From an uncultured Pseudomonadota bacterium (GTDB lineage Bacteria; Myxococcota_A; UBA796; SXON01), in contig CAIMSU010000151.1 of assembly GCA_903844155.1 (NCBI GenBank), forward strand, positions 1-38,882: DNA of 38,882 nucleotides, in the 5' to 3' direction. The notes under the pieces were generated by a model. It was not told where the DNA came from and made no database searches. It worked only from the letters and a program-made list of their open reading frames with translations. The stretch's first letter is position 1. Each line of letters begins with the position of its first letter. The position numbers and the translations under genes are program-made. Of this stretch, positions 7,393 through 21,545 are shown in pieces.

Positions 7393-7980
7393 ATGGCGGA
7401 GGATTCGCGACAGAGCGAGCGATTGGAGGACGCCCTCCTCGACCGCATCATCGACTACCAGGTGCTGATCGCCTGGGCGGGCGAGACGCAGCGCCTGGAG
7501 TGGTGGCGCGCGGACGCGACCGACCTGGAAAATCACGGCGGCGGCGAGTTCTTCAAGCGATGGCTTCCGAATTCTGGTGCGCTCGCAGCCATCGACGCGG
7601 CCCGGCGATCTGCGATGCTGGTGGACGCCGACGCCCGGCGGGCGGCGGTGAGCACCGAGGACCAGGACGAGTTGATCACCTTGTTCCACCTCGGGTCCGC
7701 GACCGACCGCCAGATCGAGGATCGCTACCGCTTCCGTCGCACCCACCGGACTATGAAGGTCCATCAAGGCGAGTTCAACCGCCAGAGCCTCGCGGGCCGC
7801 CTCGCCGTCATCGCCGATCCACCGGCCATCGACACCACGCCTATAGGCCGGCGCGTGTGCGCCCCCGCCCTCCCGCTCGACGCCGCGAAGGTGGACGCCC
7901 TCGTGCTCGCTCTCCTCGACGGCGACGGCTTCCCCGCCCGCTACCCGGTGCCCTACTACGACCGGCGGCTGGCCGAATGA
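7393..7980 (+). CDS. brxE: BREX type 6 protein BrxE
   Basis: First gene of the BREX operon; its presence marks type 6. The 195-residue product is cytoplasmic with no enzymatic motif. The opening segment LLDRIIDYQVLIAWAGETQRLEWWRAD near residues 13 to 40 fits the BrxE pattern of a Leu-Asp-Arg helix followed by Gly-Glu and a Trp-Trp pair, and the middle DELITLFHLGSATDRQIEDRYRF is also BrxE-like. The role of BrxE is not established in the literature I know. I chose the ATG at 7393 because GGAG lies 9 bases upstream; a TTG at 7387 is too close to it. The stop overlaps the brxA start (ATGA), so translation is coupled. Confidence 0.75.
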   Translation: MAEDSRQSERLEDALLDRIIDYQVLIAWAGETQRLEWWRADATDLENHGGGEFFKRWLPNSGALAAIDAARRSAMLVDADARRAAVSTEDQDELITLFHLGSATDRQIEDRYRFRRTHRTMKVHQGEFNRQSLAGRLAVIADPPAIDTTPIGRRVCAPALPLDAAKVDALVLALLDGDGFPARYPVPYYDRRLAE

Positions 7981-8735
7981 ACACACGGGAAACCTCGGAA
8001 TTCCATACGCGCATCCTGCGGGTGACCCTCGCCGTCGAGGAGAGCTTCGCGTTCTGGTCGCACGCCGGACTCGACGCGACGGCCGCTGATCTGAACGTCC
8101 GGGCCTTCGAGGAGCGGTGGTACGGCAGCAAGTCACCCGACCGCGTGAAGAAGCTGCACGAGGACTTCTTCGACCGCTACAGCTTTCCCGGAGCGCGACC
8201 GGCGCTGAAGGTCTGGGCCGAGCGAGGGATGCCGGCGGATGCACGGCGGCTGTGCGCGCACTGGCACCTTCAGCTCGTGGACCCCCTTTACAGGGCGTTC
8301 ACCGGCGACTGGTTGCCCGCGCGCCGGGCGGCGGGCCACGGCACCGTTGATCGCGACGCCGTGATGCCCTGGATCGGCGAGGTGCTCGGCACCGAGTACG
8401 CCCCCGCGACGCGCCAGATGTTCGCGGGGAAGCTGCTCACGTCGGCGGGGCAGGCCGGTCTGGTCGGTCCCGGCAGCGTCCGGGACCTTCAGCACCCCGC
8501 GGCCTCGCTGGAAGCGACCGGCTACCTGCTCTACTTGCTCCGTGGCGTCCAGATCGACGGCTCTCCCCTCGACAATCCCTACCTGCGCTCCGTGGGCCTC
8601 AGCGACGAGCGGCTGGACAGCCGACTTGGGGAGGGCACGCGCTCCGGCTGGTGGCAGTACACGCGGTCGGGCGGTGCCCCCGATGTGGGCTGGACCTCCC
8701 CCGATCTCCCGTCGTGGGCGGAGGCCACGCGATGA
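7977..8735 (+). CDS. brxA: BREX protein BrxA (DUF1819-like)
   Basis: The product is 252 residues, start overlapping the brxE stop. BrxA is a small helical, DNA-binding BREX core protein resembling the RNA-binding NusB fold. Supporting segments are the N-terminal helix ETSEFHTRILRVTLAVEESFAFW, the VRAFEERWYGSKSPDRVKKLHEDFFDRYSF motif typical of the family (residues 42 to 70), the DARRLCAHWHLQLVDPLYRAFTGDWL stretch, and a C-terminal part suggesting a winged-helix-like region (TRQMFAGKLLTSAGQAGLV). A much longer upstream extension of this frame exists, but it lies inside brxE and is a shadow. The gene ends ATGA with brxB. Confidence 0.82.
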   Translation: MNTRETSEFHTRILRVTLAVEESFAFWSHAGLDATAADLNVRAFEERWYGSKSPDRVKKLHEDFFDRYSFPGARPALKVWAERGMPADARRLCAHWHLQLVDPLYRAFTGDWLPARRAAGHGTVDRDAVMPWIGEVLGTEYAPATRQMFAGKLLTSAGQAGLVGPGSVRDLQHPAASLEATGYLLYLLRGVQIDGSPLDNPYLRSVGLSDERLDSRLGEGTRSGWWQYTRSGGAPDVGWTSPDLPSWAEATR

Positions 8736-9352
8736 GCCTGCCCACCGAGAACCTCAACGGTCGGCTGGAAGAATTGCGCCGCGATCTGCTCGATCCCGGG
8801 GGGCCGCAGCTGAGCCAGATCCGGGCCTACCGCTTCGCCATCTTCCACTACGCGCCGAGCGACGAGCTGGAGATGCACCGGAAGATGGCCGAGCTTTCGC
8901 GCGACCTCGATCAGAGCGGGTGGAAGGTGATCGCCCTCTCGGCGATGGAGCTGTTCCTGAAGCGCGTCGAACGCGAGTCGCGGGGCCGGGTCGAACGGTT
9001 GATCCAGGCGGAGCGCGGGCATTTCGAGCGCGACCCGGCTGGCGGGCTCGACTACCTCCAGCAACAGGTCTCGCGCTGGCTGGAGGGCCCGAAGGGCATC
9101 GCCGCCGACATCACGGAAGCCATCAAGGGCCGGATCGAACCTGGCGCGGAGGCCAGAACGGTAGTGTTCATCGGCCGACTTGGCGCGTTCTACCCGTTCT
9201 ATCGGACCTCCGCGCTCCTTCGCTTTTTGGACGGCGCGGTGACCGTCCCGGTGATCCTGCTCTACCCGGGCTACCGCGCCGGGGAGCGCAGCCTCTCGTT
9301 CATGGGCGTCGTCTCGGCGGCCGACAGCGACTACCGCCCCCACATCTACTGA
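8732..9352 (+). CDS. brxB: BREX protein BrxB (DUF1788-like)
   Basis: The product is 206 residues and translationally coupled to brxA through ATGA. DUF1788 features are visible: the opening helix LNGRLEELRRDLLDPGGPQLSQIRAYRFAIFHYAPSDELEMHRKMAELSRDLDQSGW, the strand KVIALSAMELF, and the C-terminal block RTVVFIGRLGAFYPFYRTSALLRFLDG followed by VPVILLYPGYRAGERSLSFMGV, which is the family's most recognisable segment. The length fits the usual roughly 200 residues. BrxB is an essential BREX core component in characterised systems, thought to act in the complex with PglZ and BrxC; its biochemical role is unresolved. Confidence 0.85.
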   Translation: MSLPTENLNGRLEELRRDLLDPGGPQLSQIRAYRFAIFHYAPSDELEMHRKMAELSRDLDQSGWKVIALSAMELFLKRVERESRGRVERLIQAERGHFERDPAGGLDYLQQQVSRWLEGPKGIAADITEAIKGRIEPGAEARTVVFIGRLGAFYPFYRTSALLRFLDGAVTVPVILLYPGYRAGERSLSFMGVVSAADSDYRPHIY

Positions 9353-9366
9353 CACGCTGACCGGGA

Positions 9367-12300
9367 ATGATCATGAAAGTACGCGACGTATTCAAGGATG
9401 GGATCGAACGGCACATCGCGCCGGTCGTCTACTTCCATCAACAGGAGCCCGCGCACGTCGCGGCCGAAGCGCGCGAGTACATCTTCACGCCCGGCATCCA
9501 CGACCAGATGGTCAACCTGCTCCGGCAGCTCCAGAAGTCCCTCGCGGACGCGACGCTGGCGGACCTCCCGGCGAGCTGGATCTCAGGCTTCTACGGCAGC
9601 GGCAAGTCCGGCTTTGCCAAGCTCGTCGGCCTCGCGCTCGGTGGGTTCCAACTGCCCGACGGACGCCCCCTCATGGAAGCGCTCATCGCGCGGGACGACA
9701 CGCCGAACGCCCCGGATCTACGGAAGGCGTTCGGGGACGTGCAGGCGGCGCTCCCGGCCGGTGCGCTCGCGGTCGTGTTCGACATCGGCGGGCAAGCGCG
9801 CGACAACGAGCACGTCGACAAGGTGGCTCTCCGATGCCTACGGGCCGCGCTCGGGTACTGCCCCGCCGATCCCGTTGCCATCGAGGAGATGAAGCTCGAA
9901 GCGGCGGGTCAATGGGAACTCTTCCAGCGCACGGCCGCGGAAGTGCTCAACCGCCCCTGGTCGGAGGCATCGGCCGACGCTTTCCCGATGGAGGACTTCT
10001 CCGAGGTCATGAACCGAATGTTCCCGACCCGGTACGCAGAGCCGATGACCTGGCACTACTCGCACACGGGTCGTGCCTACGACAACAGCGGATCGATGGC
10101 CGACTCCATCGCGCAACTCAAGCAACTCCAGGACGGACGTGCCGCGGGAAAGCACATCTTCTTCGTGATCGACGAGGTGAGCCAGTACATCATCCGCCCG
10201 ACCTACCAGGCGATGACCAGCTTCCAGGACAACGGCGGCGAACCACAGGATCCCAAGGACCGGATGCTGCGGCTCCAGACGTTCATCAGCGCGCTCGGGC
10301 AGCGGTTCCGCGGGCGGGTCTGGCTGTTCGCGCTCGGGCAGGAGCAACTGGAGATCGCCGAAAAGGACTCCCCGCTCGGCAAGATGCGAGATCGCTTCCC
10401 GCCACACCTCCGCGTCCACCTCGACCCCGCGAACATCCAGGACGTCGTCAAGCGACGACTGCTCCGCAAGGGCGACGTGGCGGACGGGAAGCTCCGCAAG
10501 GTGTGGAAGGAGCAGGCCCCCCGGCTGAAGCTCTATGGCTGGGTGACCGGCAACCGCCTCGACGATGCGGCGGCCGAATCCCGATTCGTGGACACCTACC
10601 CGCTTCTCCCCGACCATATCAACCTCCTGCTGGAGATCAGCACGGGGCTCCGCAACGCCTCGCAGCGCGTCCAGACCGACGCCGCTTCGGTCCGCGGCCT
10701 CATGCAGCTCGTCCAGGAGCTGTTCCGGCAAGGGACCATCGGCGACGCGGAGCTGCCCACCCTGCTCACGCTCGATCAGGTCTACGAGGTCCAGCGCAGC
10801 GGTCTCCCGAACGACCAGTCACTCACCATGACCGCGATCATCGAGCGTTTCTCGGCGGACACGCCGGAAGACCAGATGCGCCAGCGCGTCGCCAAGGCCG
10901 TCGTGCTGCTCGGCTACCAGCGCGCGAAGGTCACCGGGGAGATGGTGGCGAAGCTGCTCTACCTGCGGGCCGGGGACGACGCGCCGACGGAGGCCGTCAA
11001 TGGTGCGCTCGAACGGCTGAAGGAGGACAACTTCCTCACGTTCTCCGAGGAGAAGGGCTTTCGGCTCCAAGACGCTGCCGGCCAGGAGTGGAACTCGGAG
11101 CGCCAGCAGGGGAAGGCAGGGGCGGACGAGGTTGCGGCCCGGCTGCTCTCCCAGGTCGCGGACCTGTTCACGGTGCGCGCGAAGCTGGACACCCGGATGC
11201 TCCCGTTGGAGCTGATCTTCTCGGCAGGCAGCAAGTACGTCGAGCACCGGCAGACCCGCCGGGAGGACACGACCGTCCCCATTGATCTCCGGTTCACGTC
11301 GGAACCCATCCACGCCGACGCCTGGGTGCGGCAGTCCGCCGATCCACCGATCAAGGACCGCTTTCTGTGGCTCGTGCCCTTCCAGACGAGCGATCCGCTC
11401 TTCGTCGCGGCGCAGGAGGTCGAACGCTCCGACGCGATGGTGAAGCGGTACACCAGCATCGGCGTGAGCGGGGACAAGCGGTACCTTCTGAACGACGAGG
11501 AGAAACGCCGGGAGCGGCTCGCCGCCGAGTTGAAGGAGGCGGTCAAGAGCGCCCTGTACCGTGGTGCGTTCCTGTTCCGCGGCAGTCGCCTGCCCATCGG
11601 CGATCACCGCAGCATCGAGGCCGTCGTCGGCAAGCTGATCGAGCCGAAGCTCCGCGACTTGTACCCCTACTACCGGGACTTCGCGGTGACGCCGCGGGAC
11701 ATGGAGCAGCTCCTCGCAAACGACATCCCGGCGGGGTCCAGCGAGAAGTTCTTCCCGGAACAACTCGGCTTGTTGAAGATGGACGCAGGGCGTCCTGGCT
11801 GGCACCCCGAGGGCGAGGCCCCCAAGGCCATCCTTCGGCACATCGACGAGCAGAAGGGCGTCAACGGCGGCTCGCTCCTCCAGTTCTTCGCCCGCCCGCC
11901 CTACGGGTACGCGCCCGACATCGTGCGCGCCTGCCTGCTCGCCCTGTTCCGGGGCGAGAAGGTCGTCATCATCAGCGAGTCCCAGAGGCGGCTAACCTCG
12001 TACAAAGAGGAGGGTGCCCGCGACCATTTCCTCACCGACCGCCCGCTCAAGAACGCGCATGTTCAGGTACGCGTCGGCGGGAAGATCGGCGCACGCGAGC
12101 TGAACGCGATCCGCAACGTCCTGGAGACGTGCGGGAAGCGCGGGCTCACGACCGACCGGGATGCGCTCACCGACGCGATCTTCGACGTGCTCGCCGACCA
12201 GCGGAAGCGGCTGCGCGAGGTCGAGGACCGGCTGCGCGGACTGCCCCAACTCAACCTGCCGTTGCGCCCCGAAGTGTTCGCCACGCTGACGGCTGCGATG

Positions 12301-13017
12301 GACCAGTGCGGGCGGGTGCGCGGGGTCGAGCCCACGCTCGAAACCTTCCACGGTCACCTCGCGACGTTCCAGACCGGCTTCGGCGTTCTGAAGGACTACC
12401 ACGACCAACTGACGGATGAGGCGATCAAGGCGGTGAAAGGCGCGGCGGAGATCCTCCAGAGCCTCGGCATCCAGCTCGGCGAGGTGACGGGCATCCCCGC
12501 CGAGGTCCAGGCCGCGCTGACCCAACTGCGGACGCACCTGGAGGGCACCCGGCCGTGGCGAGACCACGCCGATCTGGACGCTCCGGGCAGCATCGTGACC
12601 GCCGGCTACCGCGCCGACCGAACCCGCCGAGCCGCGGCCCGCAACGCCGACGCCGAAGGGGCACGCGAGACGCTCAAGCGCGAGGTCGGCTTTGAGCGGC
12701 TGGCGCCCGAGCAAGCGAGCGAGGTGCTGGCCCCGCTGTTCACGGCCGGCGACAGCGTGGACCTCGACGCGGTCGCGCCGTCCTTGCGCGTGCTCGATGC
12801 CGACTGGCCTGACGTGCTGCGTCGGGCCGATGTCGACGCGCGTGCCCGCCTGCACCGGGCGTTGCACCCTCATATTCCCGTGCATGACGTGCCGATCCGG
12901 GCAAAGGTGCTCAAGAGCCCCGAGGACGTGGAGACCTACGTTGGCGGCCTCCGCACCCAGCTCCTCGACGAGCTTGGGGACGGGCGACGGCACGTCCGCG
13001 TGAAGGTGACGTCGTGA
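9367..13017 (+). CDS. brxC: BREX ATPase BrxC
   Basis: Large BREX ATPase of 1216 residues, the size usual for BrxC/PglY. The Walker A motif GFYGSGKS is at residues 74-81 and Walker B (FFVIDEV) has its acidic pair at 269-270. The rest is a long, largely helical protein with a segment (VRVGGKIGARELNAIRNVLE) near residue 900. BrxC is required for BREX methylation and defence and is thought to load or power the PglX/PglZ machinery. The ATG at 9367 has little room for a ribosome binding site; the next in-frame ATG at 9373 (MKVRDVFKDGIERHIAPV) has GGGA about 7 bases upstream and is probably the real start. It follows brxB by 14 bases and precedes pglX by 10. Confidence 0.92.
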   Translation: MIMKVRDVFKDGIERHIAPVVYFHQQEPAHVAAEAREYIFTPGIHDQMVNLLRQLQKSLADATLADLPASWISGFYGSGKSGFAKLVGLALGGFQLPDGRPLMEALIARDDTPNAPDLRKAFGDVQAALPAGALAVVFDIGGQARDNEHVDKVALRCLRAALGYCPADPVAIEEMKLEAAGQWELFQRTAAEVLNRPWSEASADAFPMEDFSEVMNRMFPTRYAEPMTWHYSHTGRAYDNSGSMADSIAQLKQLQDGRAAGKHIFFVIDEVSQYIIRPTYQAMTSFQDNGGEPQDPKDRMLRLQTFISALGQRFRGRVWLFALGQEQLEIAEKDSPLGKMRDRFPPHLRVHLDPANIQDVVKRRLLRKGDVADGKLRKVWKEQAPRLKLYGWVTGNRLDDAAAESRFVDTYPLLPDHINLLLEISTGLRNASQRVQTDAASVRGLMQLVQELFRQGTIGDAELPTLLTLDQVYEVQRSGLPNDQSLTMTAIIERFSADTPEDQMRQRVAKAVVLLGYQRAKVTGEMVAKLLYLRAGDDAPTEAVNGALERLKEDNFLTFSEEKGFRLQDAAGQEWNSERQQGKAGADEVAARLLSQVADLFTVRAKLDTRMLPLELIFSAGSKYVEHRQTRREDTTVPIDLRFTSEPIHADAWVRQSADPPIKDRFLWLVPFQTSDPLFVAAQEVERSDAMVKRYTSIGVSGDKRYLLNDEEKRRERLAAELKEAVKSALYRGAFLFRGSRLPIGDHRSIEAVVGKLIEPKLRDLYPYYRDFAVTPRDMEQLLANDIPAGSSEKFFPEQLGLLKMDAGRPGWHPEGEAPKAILRHIDEQKGVNGGSLLQFFARPPYGYAPDIVRACLLALFRGEKVVIISESQRRLTSYKEEGARDHFLTDRPLKNAHVQVRVGGKIGARELNAIRNVLETCGKRGLTTDRDALTDAIFDVLADQRKRLREVEDRLRGLPQLNLPLRPEVFATLTAAMDQCGRVRGVEPTLETFHGHLATFQTGFGVLKDYHDQLTDEAIKAVKGAAEILQSLGIQLGEVTGIPAEVQAALTQLRTHLEGTRPWRDHADLDAPGSIVTAGYRADRTRRAAARNADAEGARETLKREVGFERLAPEQASEVLAPLFTAGDSVDLDAVAPSLRVLDADWPDVLRRADVDARARLHRALHPHIPVHDVPIRAKVLKSPEDVETYVGGLRTQLLDELGDGRRHVRVKVTS

Positions 13018-13027
13018 GCCAGCGCCC

Positions 13028-17124
<4,097 letters not shown>

Positions 17125-17128
<4 letters not shown>

Positions 17129-17862
17129 TACCGCGCCTGATCATGCTGAACGCCGGGCGGCGTGCCTCGCGCGGCGTCCATCACCCTCCCATCGTGCGCG
17201 CGTCGGATGATCACGACTACGTCCTCAAGCTGGGCGACCGCGACCGCGACTTCCCGGCGTGCGAGCTGGTCGCGGCGATGCTGGCTACTGCCTTCGGCGT
17301 CGAGATCCCGCCCTTCGCCCTCATCGAAGTTCCCGACGATCTCCGCGCCGTTCTGGCCTTGCAGGGTCCGGCCTGGGCCGACCTCGCTGCACCGCAGCCG
17401 GCTGGGGGCTGCTTCGGGAGCCGCTGGATCGACGTGGCGACCCCGTTCACCCCGCTCCTGACGGAACGCATCGAGGATCGGGACTCGTTCTGGCGCCTGT
17501 TCGTGTTCGACGTGTTCATCGAGAACGGGGACCGCCAGCCCAACAACCCGAACGTGCTCGTCCAGGATCGGCGTCTCGTCGCCATCGACCACGGGCAGGC
17601 TCTGCCCTGCGTCCAGGGGCTCCGCGACATCGGCCCCTTCGGGCACGCCGCGCACGTCCTCTGGCCGGTTGTCGCCGCCGACCCGTCACGCCTCGCTGCG
17701 TCCGCCCGTCGGCTTCCAGACGACAGGGACATTGACGACGCGGTAGCTTGCGTTCCGGCTGAGTGGTGGGCAGATTCGGGGCGTCCCGCGATGGTGCGGG
17801 CGGCCCTTCGCGCCCGCCGCCAGCGGACCCGCGATATCCTTGACAGGTTGAGCACCCCATGA
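17125..17862 (+). CDS. HipA-like kinase (HipA_2 family) embedded in BREX operon
   Basis: The 245-residue protein has the layout of HipA_2-type kinases. The N-terminal segment IVRASDDHDYVLKLGD contains the likely ATP-contacting lysine (K35). ELVAAMLATAFGVEIPPFALIEV and GGCFGSRW follow. The catalytic loop ENGDRQPNNPN (residues 133-143, with D136 and N141 or N143) is followed by AIDHG (D155), the metal-binding Asp. Such proteins are compact relatives of the HipA toxin kinase; substrates are generally unknown. The GTG start overlaps the pglX stop and the end overlaps the next gene by ATGA, so it is co-translated with the BREX genes. It is not part of the described type 6 core. No HipB-like antitoxin is adjacent; the partner is the DUF3037-like protein. 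Confidence 0.85.
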
Positions 17863-18626
17863 ACCACCCCTACTTCTTCGCAGCCGTACAATGCCGGGAC
17901 GAGCGAGCCTTTCAGGAGGTTCGCACGGTGGGCGTCGTCATGCTCGGCACCGAGGGCGACTTCGCGGCGATCAAGCTCGCGCCGCTCGCCATCAAGCTCG
18001 GCGAGAACGCGGACCTCGGCGTCATCAAGGCGGTGCTCGCGGCGTGGGAGGGCGAGGTGCGGGAGGTTGCCCGCCGTGGGCCCGTCGAGGCGCTGCGCTG
18101 GCTGGAAGCCCATGTCGGCCCCTCCGAGGACATCCTCCACCTGACCCCGCCCACCGCTGGGCTGACCGACGACCTGACCGCCACGCTTCGCCGGATCGCG
18201 GCCGAATACACGGGCTACACCGCGCGCGGCGGGCAGAAGTGGCCGGAGCGCGTCATCACGCAGGTTCTGCGCCGTACGGGGATGAGCGCGGCGTTTCACG
18301 AGCAGACGTTGACGGCGGACAGCATGGCCTGGAAGTTCCCATATGTCGCCGATAACTGGCTCCTGCATCCCGTCGCGATGGACCAGAAGCGCGACAATGG
18401 AGTCTTCGACGCTGCCTTTCACGAGACGGGCCGGTTCGACGAGATTCGCCGGTTCCACCCTGACCTCCGCGTGATGGCGGTCGCAGCGGAGGCCGAAGGG
18501 CCAGCTCGGAAACGGGCGCTCGACATCTACCGGGAGCACCGGATCGAGGTGGTCCCCGCCGACGCGCAGCGGTTGGCCCGGGCGATGTCGGACTTCGGGC
18601 TCTTGTCCGTCGGTGAAGCCAAGTAG
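17859..18626 (+). CDS. DUF3037-like protein, partner of HipA-like kinase
   Basis: The product is 255 residues. The N-terminus (YFFAAVQCRDERAFQEVRTVGVVMLGTEGDFAAIKLA) follows the DUF3037 pattern of a beta strand, a phenylalanine, then a Val-Gly-Val-Val strand. The protein is longer than a single DUF3037 domain; the C-terminal half (TGMSAAFHEQTLTADSMAWKFPYVADNW, then DLRVMAVAAEAEG and HRIEVVPADAQRLARAM) is unassigned. DUF3037 proteins are often encoded beside HipA_2 kinases, which is why I read these two as a unit. The function of the family is unknown; modulation or substrate delivery for the kinase is a guess. It overlaps the kinase gene by 4 bases and abuts pglZ with no spacer (TAG then ATG). 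Confidence 0.7.
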   Translation: MNHPYFFAAVQCRDERAFQEVRTVGVVMLGTEGDFAAIKLAPLAIKLGENADLGVIKAVLAAWEGEVREVARRGPVEALRWLEAHVGPSEDILHLTPPTAGLTDDLTATLRRIAAEYTGYTARGGQKWPERVITQVLRRTGMSAAFHEQTLTADSMAWKFPYVADNWLLHPVAMDQKRDNGVFDAAFHETGRFDEIRRFHPDLRVMAVAAEAEGPARKRALDIYREHRIEVVPADAQRLARAMSDFGLLSVGEAK

Positions 18627-21542
18627 ATGGGGATCGTCGCCGAGCAGCTCGAACGCGATCTTTGCCACGACATCCAGCAACGGGGAATCGTGGTCTGGCT
18701 CGACCCGGAGGCCCGCGCGCGCCCCTTCGCGGAGGGGCTGCGCCAGCGGTTCCAGGACAAGGCGTTCCCGTACCCGGTCGTCGTATTCGACGGTTCCTTC
18801 CTCGCGACTCTCTACGCTCTGGAGCCACACCTCGCGGGCGAGACCGTCTACCTGCTCCTGTACGTCCCCGGTTTGGAAGAGGCCGCCCTACGCCACTCGC
18901 CCCTCCTCGAAGTCCTGCTCGCCGGTCATCCGGTCCGCAAGAGCCTCCCCGACGCCGTGCAGAGCACCGCCGCCGCGCTCGTTCCCGCGTCGGATCTGGC
19001 CCGGTTCCTCGCCAATTGGGATGGTCGTCTGGAGAGCGCCGACCGCTGGTTGACGACGCGAGCGACCGACGATCCGCGCGTGGTGCGGATGTTGGAGCGG
19101 GAGACGCCGGCCGATGTGGTGATCGACCTCCTGACCGACAAGAAGCTGCTCAACACCTACGATCTCCACATCGGCGACCTGAAAAACTGGCTTCAGAACA
19201 CGTTCGGATTCGCGCTCCCCGCCGACGGGGACACCGCCTTCGACCTGTTCGCCCGGCATCTGCTCTGCGTGGAGTACGTCGCCGACCTCGCGCCCGAGCC
19301 GCCAAGCTCCGCGATGGGGGCGTACGCCGAGCTTGCCCCCGCCGTCGTCGAGGTGTGCCGCCACGCGGTAGCCAGCTTTCGCACGCGGCACGCGGACGCC
19401 TATGAGCGCGTCGCGCTCGACGTGGAGGCCCAGATCCACGCGGAGAGGGCATGGGCGCGCGGCAAGGCGCTCGGGTTGGTAGACACCTTCCGGTTCGAGG
19501 ACGAGGAATTGGCACGGCAGGCACTCGAAGCCCTGGAGGAAGGTCGCGCGGCCCCGGCGATCGCGTTCGCGACCCAGCGGCTCGGAAGCGAGGACGCACC
19601 GGGCTCTTTCTGGGTGGGCCGCTCTCAGCGTCGTCGATGGCTGTGGGAGTGGATTCGGGAGGCTGCGCGCCTCTGGCAGATGACCGCGCCCGCGTCCGCC
19701 CCCGTCGGCTGGCGAAGCCTGCGGGATGCCGTCGAGACCTACACGCGCGACCTCGCCCCGGTGGACCGCAGCCACCGCCGGTTCGAGCAGTACGACGCCC
19801 GGCTTCGCAGCCTCAGCCAGCTTGAGGAGTTCCCGCGCACCCGCTCGGTCGTGCGCCAGCTTCGCCAGCGTGTTCGCCGCTATCTCGATGCCTGGGCAGG
19901 CTGGTTCAACGACCTGTGCGACACGGCCGGGCCGCTTCCTCCCCCCGACCTTCAGCTTCGCCAGGTGTTCGAGGAGGACGTGCTGCCGCGTGTTCATCAG
20001 GGGGGCGCAGGGGGCGAGCCCGTCGCGCTGTTCATGGTGGACGCCCTTCGCTACGAGTTGGCGTTGGAGCTACGCGACGCGCTGGTGGGCGTGCCGGAGG
20101 GATCCTGCACCCTGAAGGCGCGTCTCGCCGAGCTTCCCACCGAGACGGCCATCGGGATGAACGTGATCCCGCCGACGGCGCGAGCGGGCCGCCTCACCCC
20201 GACGTGGGGGGACAAGAGCATCCGGGGCTTCCGAGCCGGCGAGTTCGCGGTGACGGCGCCGAAGGACCGCGAGAAGGCAATCTCGCAGCGGGTCGGGATG
20301 TCGCCCGTCCCGTGGTGGAAGCTGGAGGACGTGATCGCGCAGGAACCCGAGGCGCTCCGCCGCAAGCTGGCGGGTGCGCGGGTGCTGGTCGTCCACTCGC
20401 GCGAGATCGACAGCGCCGGCCACGCGGGCATCGGGATCGCGCACTTCGACTCGCTGATCGGCCAGCTCGTCGCCGCCTTCCACCGCCTTAACGCGGCGGG
20501 CGTGCGCTCCTTCGTGTTCACCGCCGACCACGGCTTCCTGCTGGGCGACGAGACCGCTGTGCGGGCCAGGATGCCCGACGGCGTCTACCCGGTGGCCCCG
20601 TCCCGGTTCGTGCCCTCAGACGCGCCGGACGGCCCGCCAGCGCGCTTCCTGTTGTCGCGCGAGGCCGACACGCGGCCTGGCTGGTCCTGCTTTCCCCTCG
20701 GCGCGCTCGGCTACGAGACGGAACCCACGCGGCCTGGCTGGATGCTCTTCGCGAGGGACACGCGCGTGTTCTCCTCGGAGATCCCCCCCTTTGTGCATGG
20801 CGGCAACACCTTGCAGGAGCGAGTGGTGCCCGTCCTGTACGTCAACCGCACCCCTCCGGCCGCGACAACGGCTCCGCGTCGTCGCATCGTGGCCGAGATC
20901 CTCGGTAAGAGCTTTGGTGCCCACGAGGTTGAGATCCGCGTGTTGGACGACGGCCAGGGCGGACTCGGCTTCATGGCGCAGGAACTGGACTTGTCCTTCC
21001 GTGTGGCGGATCGGGCCGATGTATCGGTCGTGATCGGCGAGGTGAAGGAGGCGGAGGCTCTGACCGGGGCCACCGTTCGGGTGCGGGTCGGCGACCGGCC
21101 CGCGCGCGTCTGGTTCCGCCTGGAGGGGGCGAGCGAGGGGGTCGCCCGCGTCGAGATTCACGGCGTCAGCGACAACCTGGCCATCGTCTCGCTCAGCCAG
21201 CCGATTCCCGTCGTCGTGAACGTGAAGGCGACCACCGCCGACTCCCCCGCGCCCATGCTCTTCCCCCCACCGCAACTCGCGTCGAGCACGACGGACTGGC
21301 TTGCCGCTCTCCCTGCGGATCTGTTGCCCTTTCGCGAGGTACTCCGTCAGATCGACGACACCCGCGCGCTCAGCGAGGAGCAGTTGGTCGGGCTGCTGGG
21401 TGGCCCTCCCGTGGGGATGCGCCTCGCTCGCGCGTTCGCCCGGTTGATGGCGGATACCCGGATGCGAGCGCACCTCCCCTTCGACGTTTCGATTCACGAC
21501 TCGGCGGGGCGCAAGCAGTACCGCCGGGAAATCAGGAAGTAG
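18627..21542 (+). CDS. pglZ: BREX protein PglZ (alkaline-phosphatase-like)
   Basis: The product is 971 residues with the PglZ domain in its middle. FMVDALRYE (D472, R475, Y476) is the signature first metal-binding loop; VHSREIDSAGHAG near residue 590 and FTADHG (D634, H635) supply the remaining alkaline-phosphatase-superfamily ligands. The N-terminal 450 residues are helical and BREX-specific; the C-terminal 250 form probable beta domains. PglZ is the common marker of all BREX types. Its enzymatic target in defence is not settled, though relatives show metal-dependent nuclease or phosphodiesterase activity. The ATG directly follows the stop of the DUF3037-like gene, so expression depends on readthrough translation of the inserted pair. 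Confidence 0.93.
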   Translation: MGIVAEQLERDLCHDIQQRGIVVWLDPEARARPFAEGLRQRFQDKAFPYPVVVFDGSFLATLYALEPHLAGETVYLLLYVPGLEEAALRHSPLLEVLLAGHPVRKSLPDAVQSTAAALVPASDLARFLANWDGRLESADRWLTTRATDDPRVVRMLERETPADVVIDLLTDKKLLNTYDLHIGDLKNWLQNTFGFALPADGDTAFDLFARHLLCVEYVADLAPEPPSSAMGAYAELAPAVVEVCRHAVASFRTRHADAYERVALDVEAQIHAERAWARGKALGLVDTFRFEDEELARQALEALEEGRAAPAIAFATQRLGSEDAPGSFWVGRSQRRRWLWEWIREAARLWQMTAPASAPVGWRSLRDAVETYTRDLAPVDRSHRRFEQYDARLRSLSQLEEFPRTRSVVRQLRQRVRRYLDAWAGWFNDLCDTAGPLPPPDLQLRQVFEEDVLPRVHQGGAGGEPVALFMVDALRYELALELRDALVGVPEGSCTLKARLAELPTETAIGMNVIPPTARAGRLTPTWGDKSIRGFRAGEFAVTAPKDREKAISQRVGMSPVPWWKLEDVIAQEPEALRRKLAGARVLVVHSREIDSAGHAGIGIAHFDSLIGQLVAAFHRLNAAGVRSFVFTADHGFLLGDETAVRARMPDGVYPVAPSRFVPSDAPDGPPARFLLSREADTRPGWSCFPLGALGYETEPTRPGWMLFARDTRVFSSEIPPFVHGGNTLQERVVPVLYVNRTPPAATTAPRRRIVAEILGKSFGAHEVEIRVLDDGQGGLGFMAQELDLSFRVADRADVSVVIGEVKEAEALTGATVRVRVGDRPARVWFRLEGASEGVARVEIHGVSDNLAIVSLSQPIPVVVNVKATTADSPAPMLFPPPQLASSTTDWLAALPADLLPFREVLRQIDDTRALSEEQLVGLLGGPPVGMRLARAFARLMADTRMRAHLPFDVSIHDSAGRKQYRREIRK

Positions 21543-21545
21543 CCC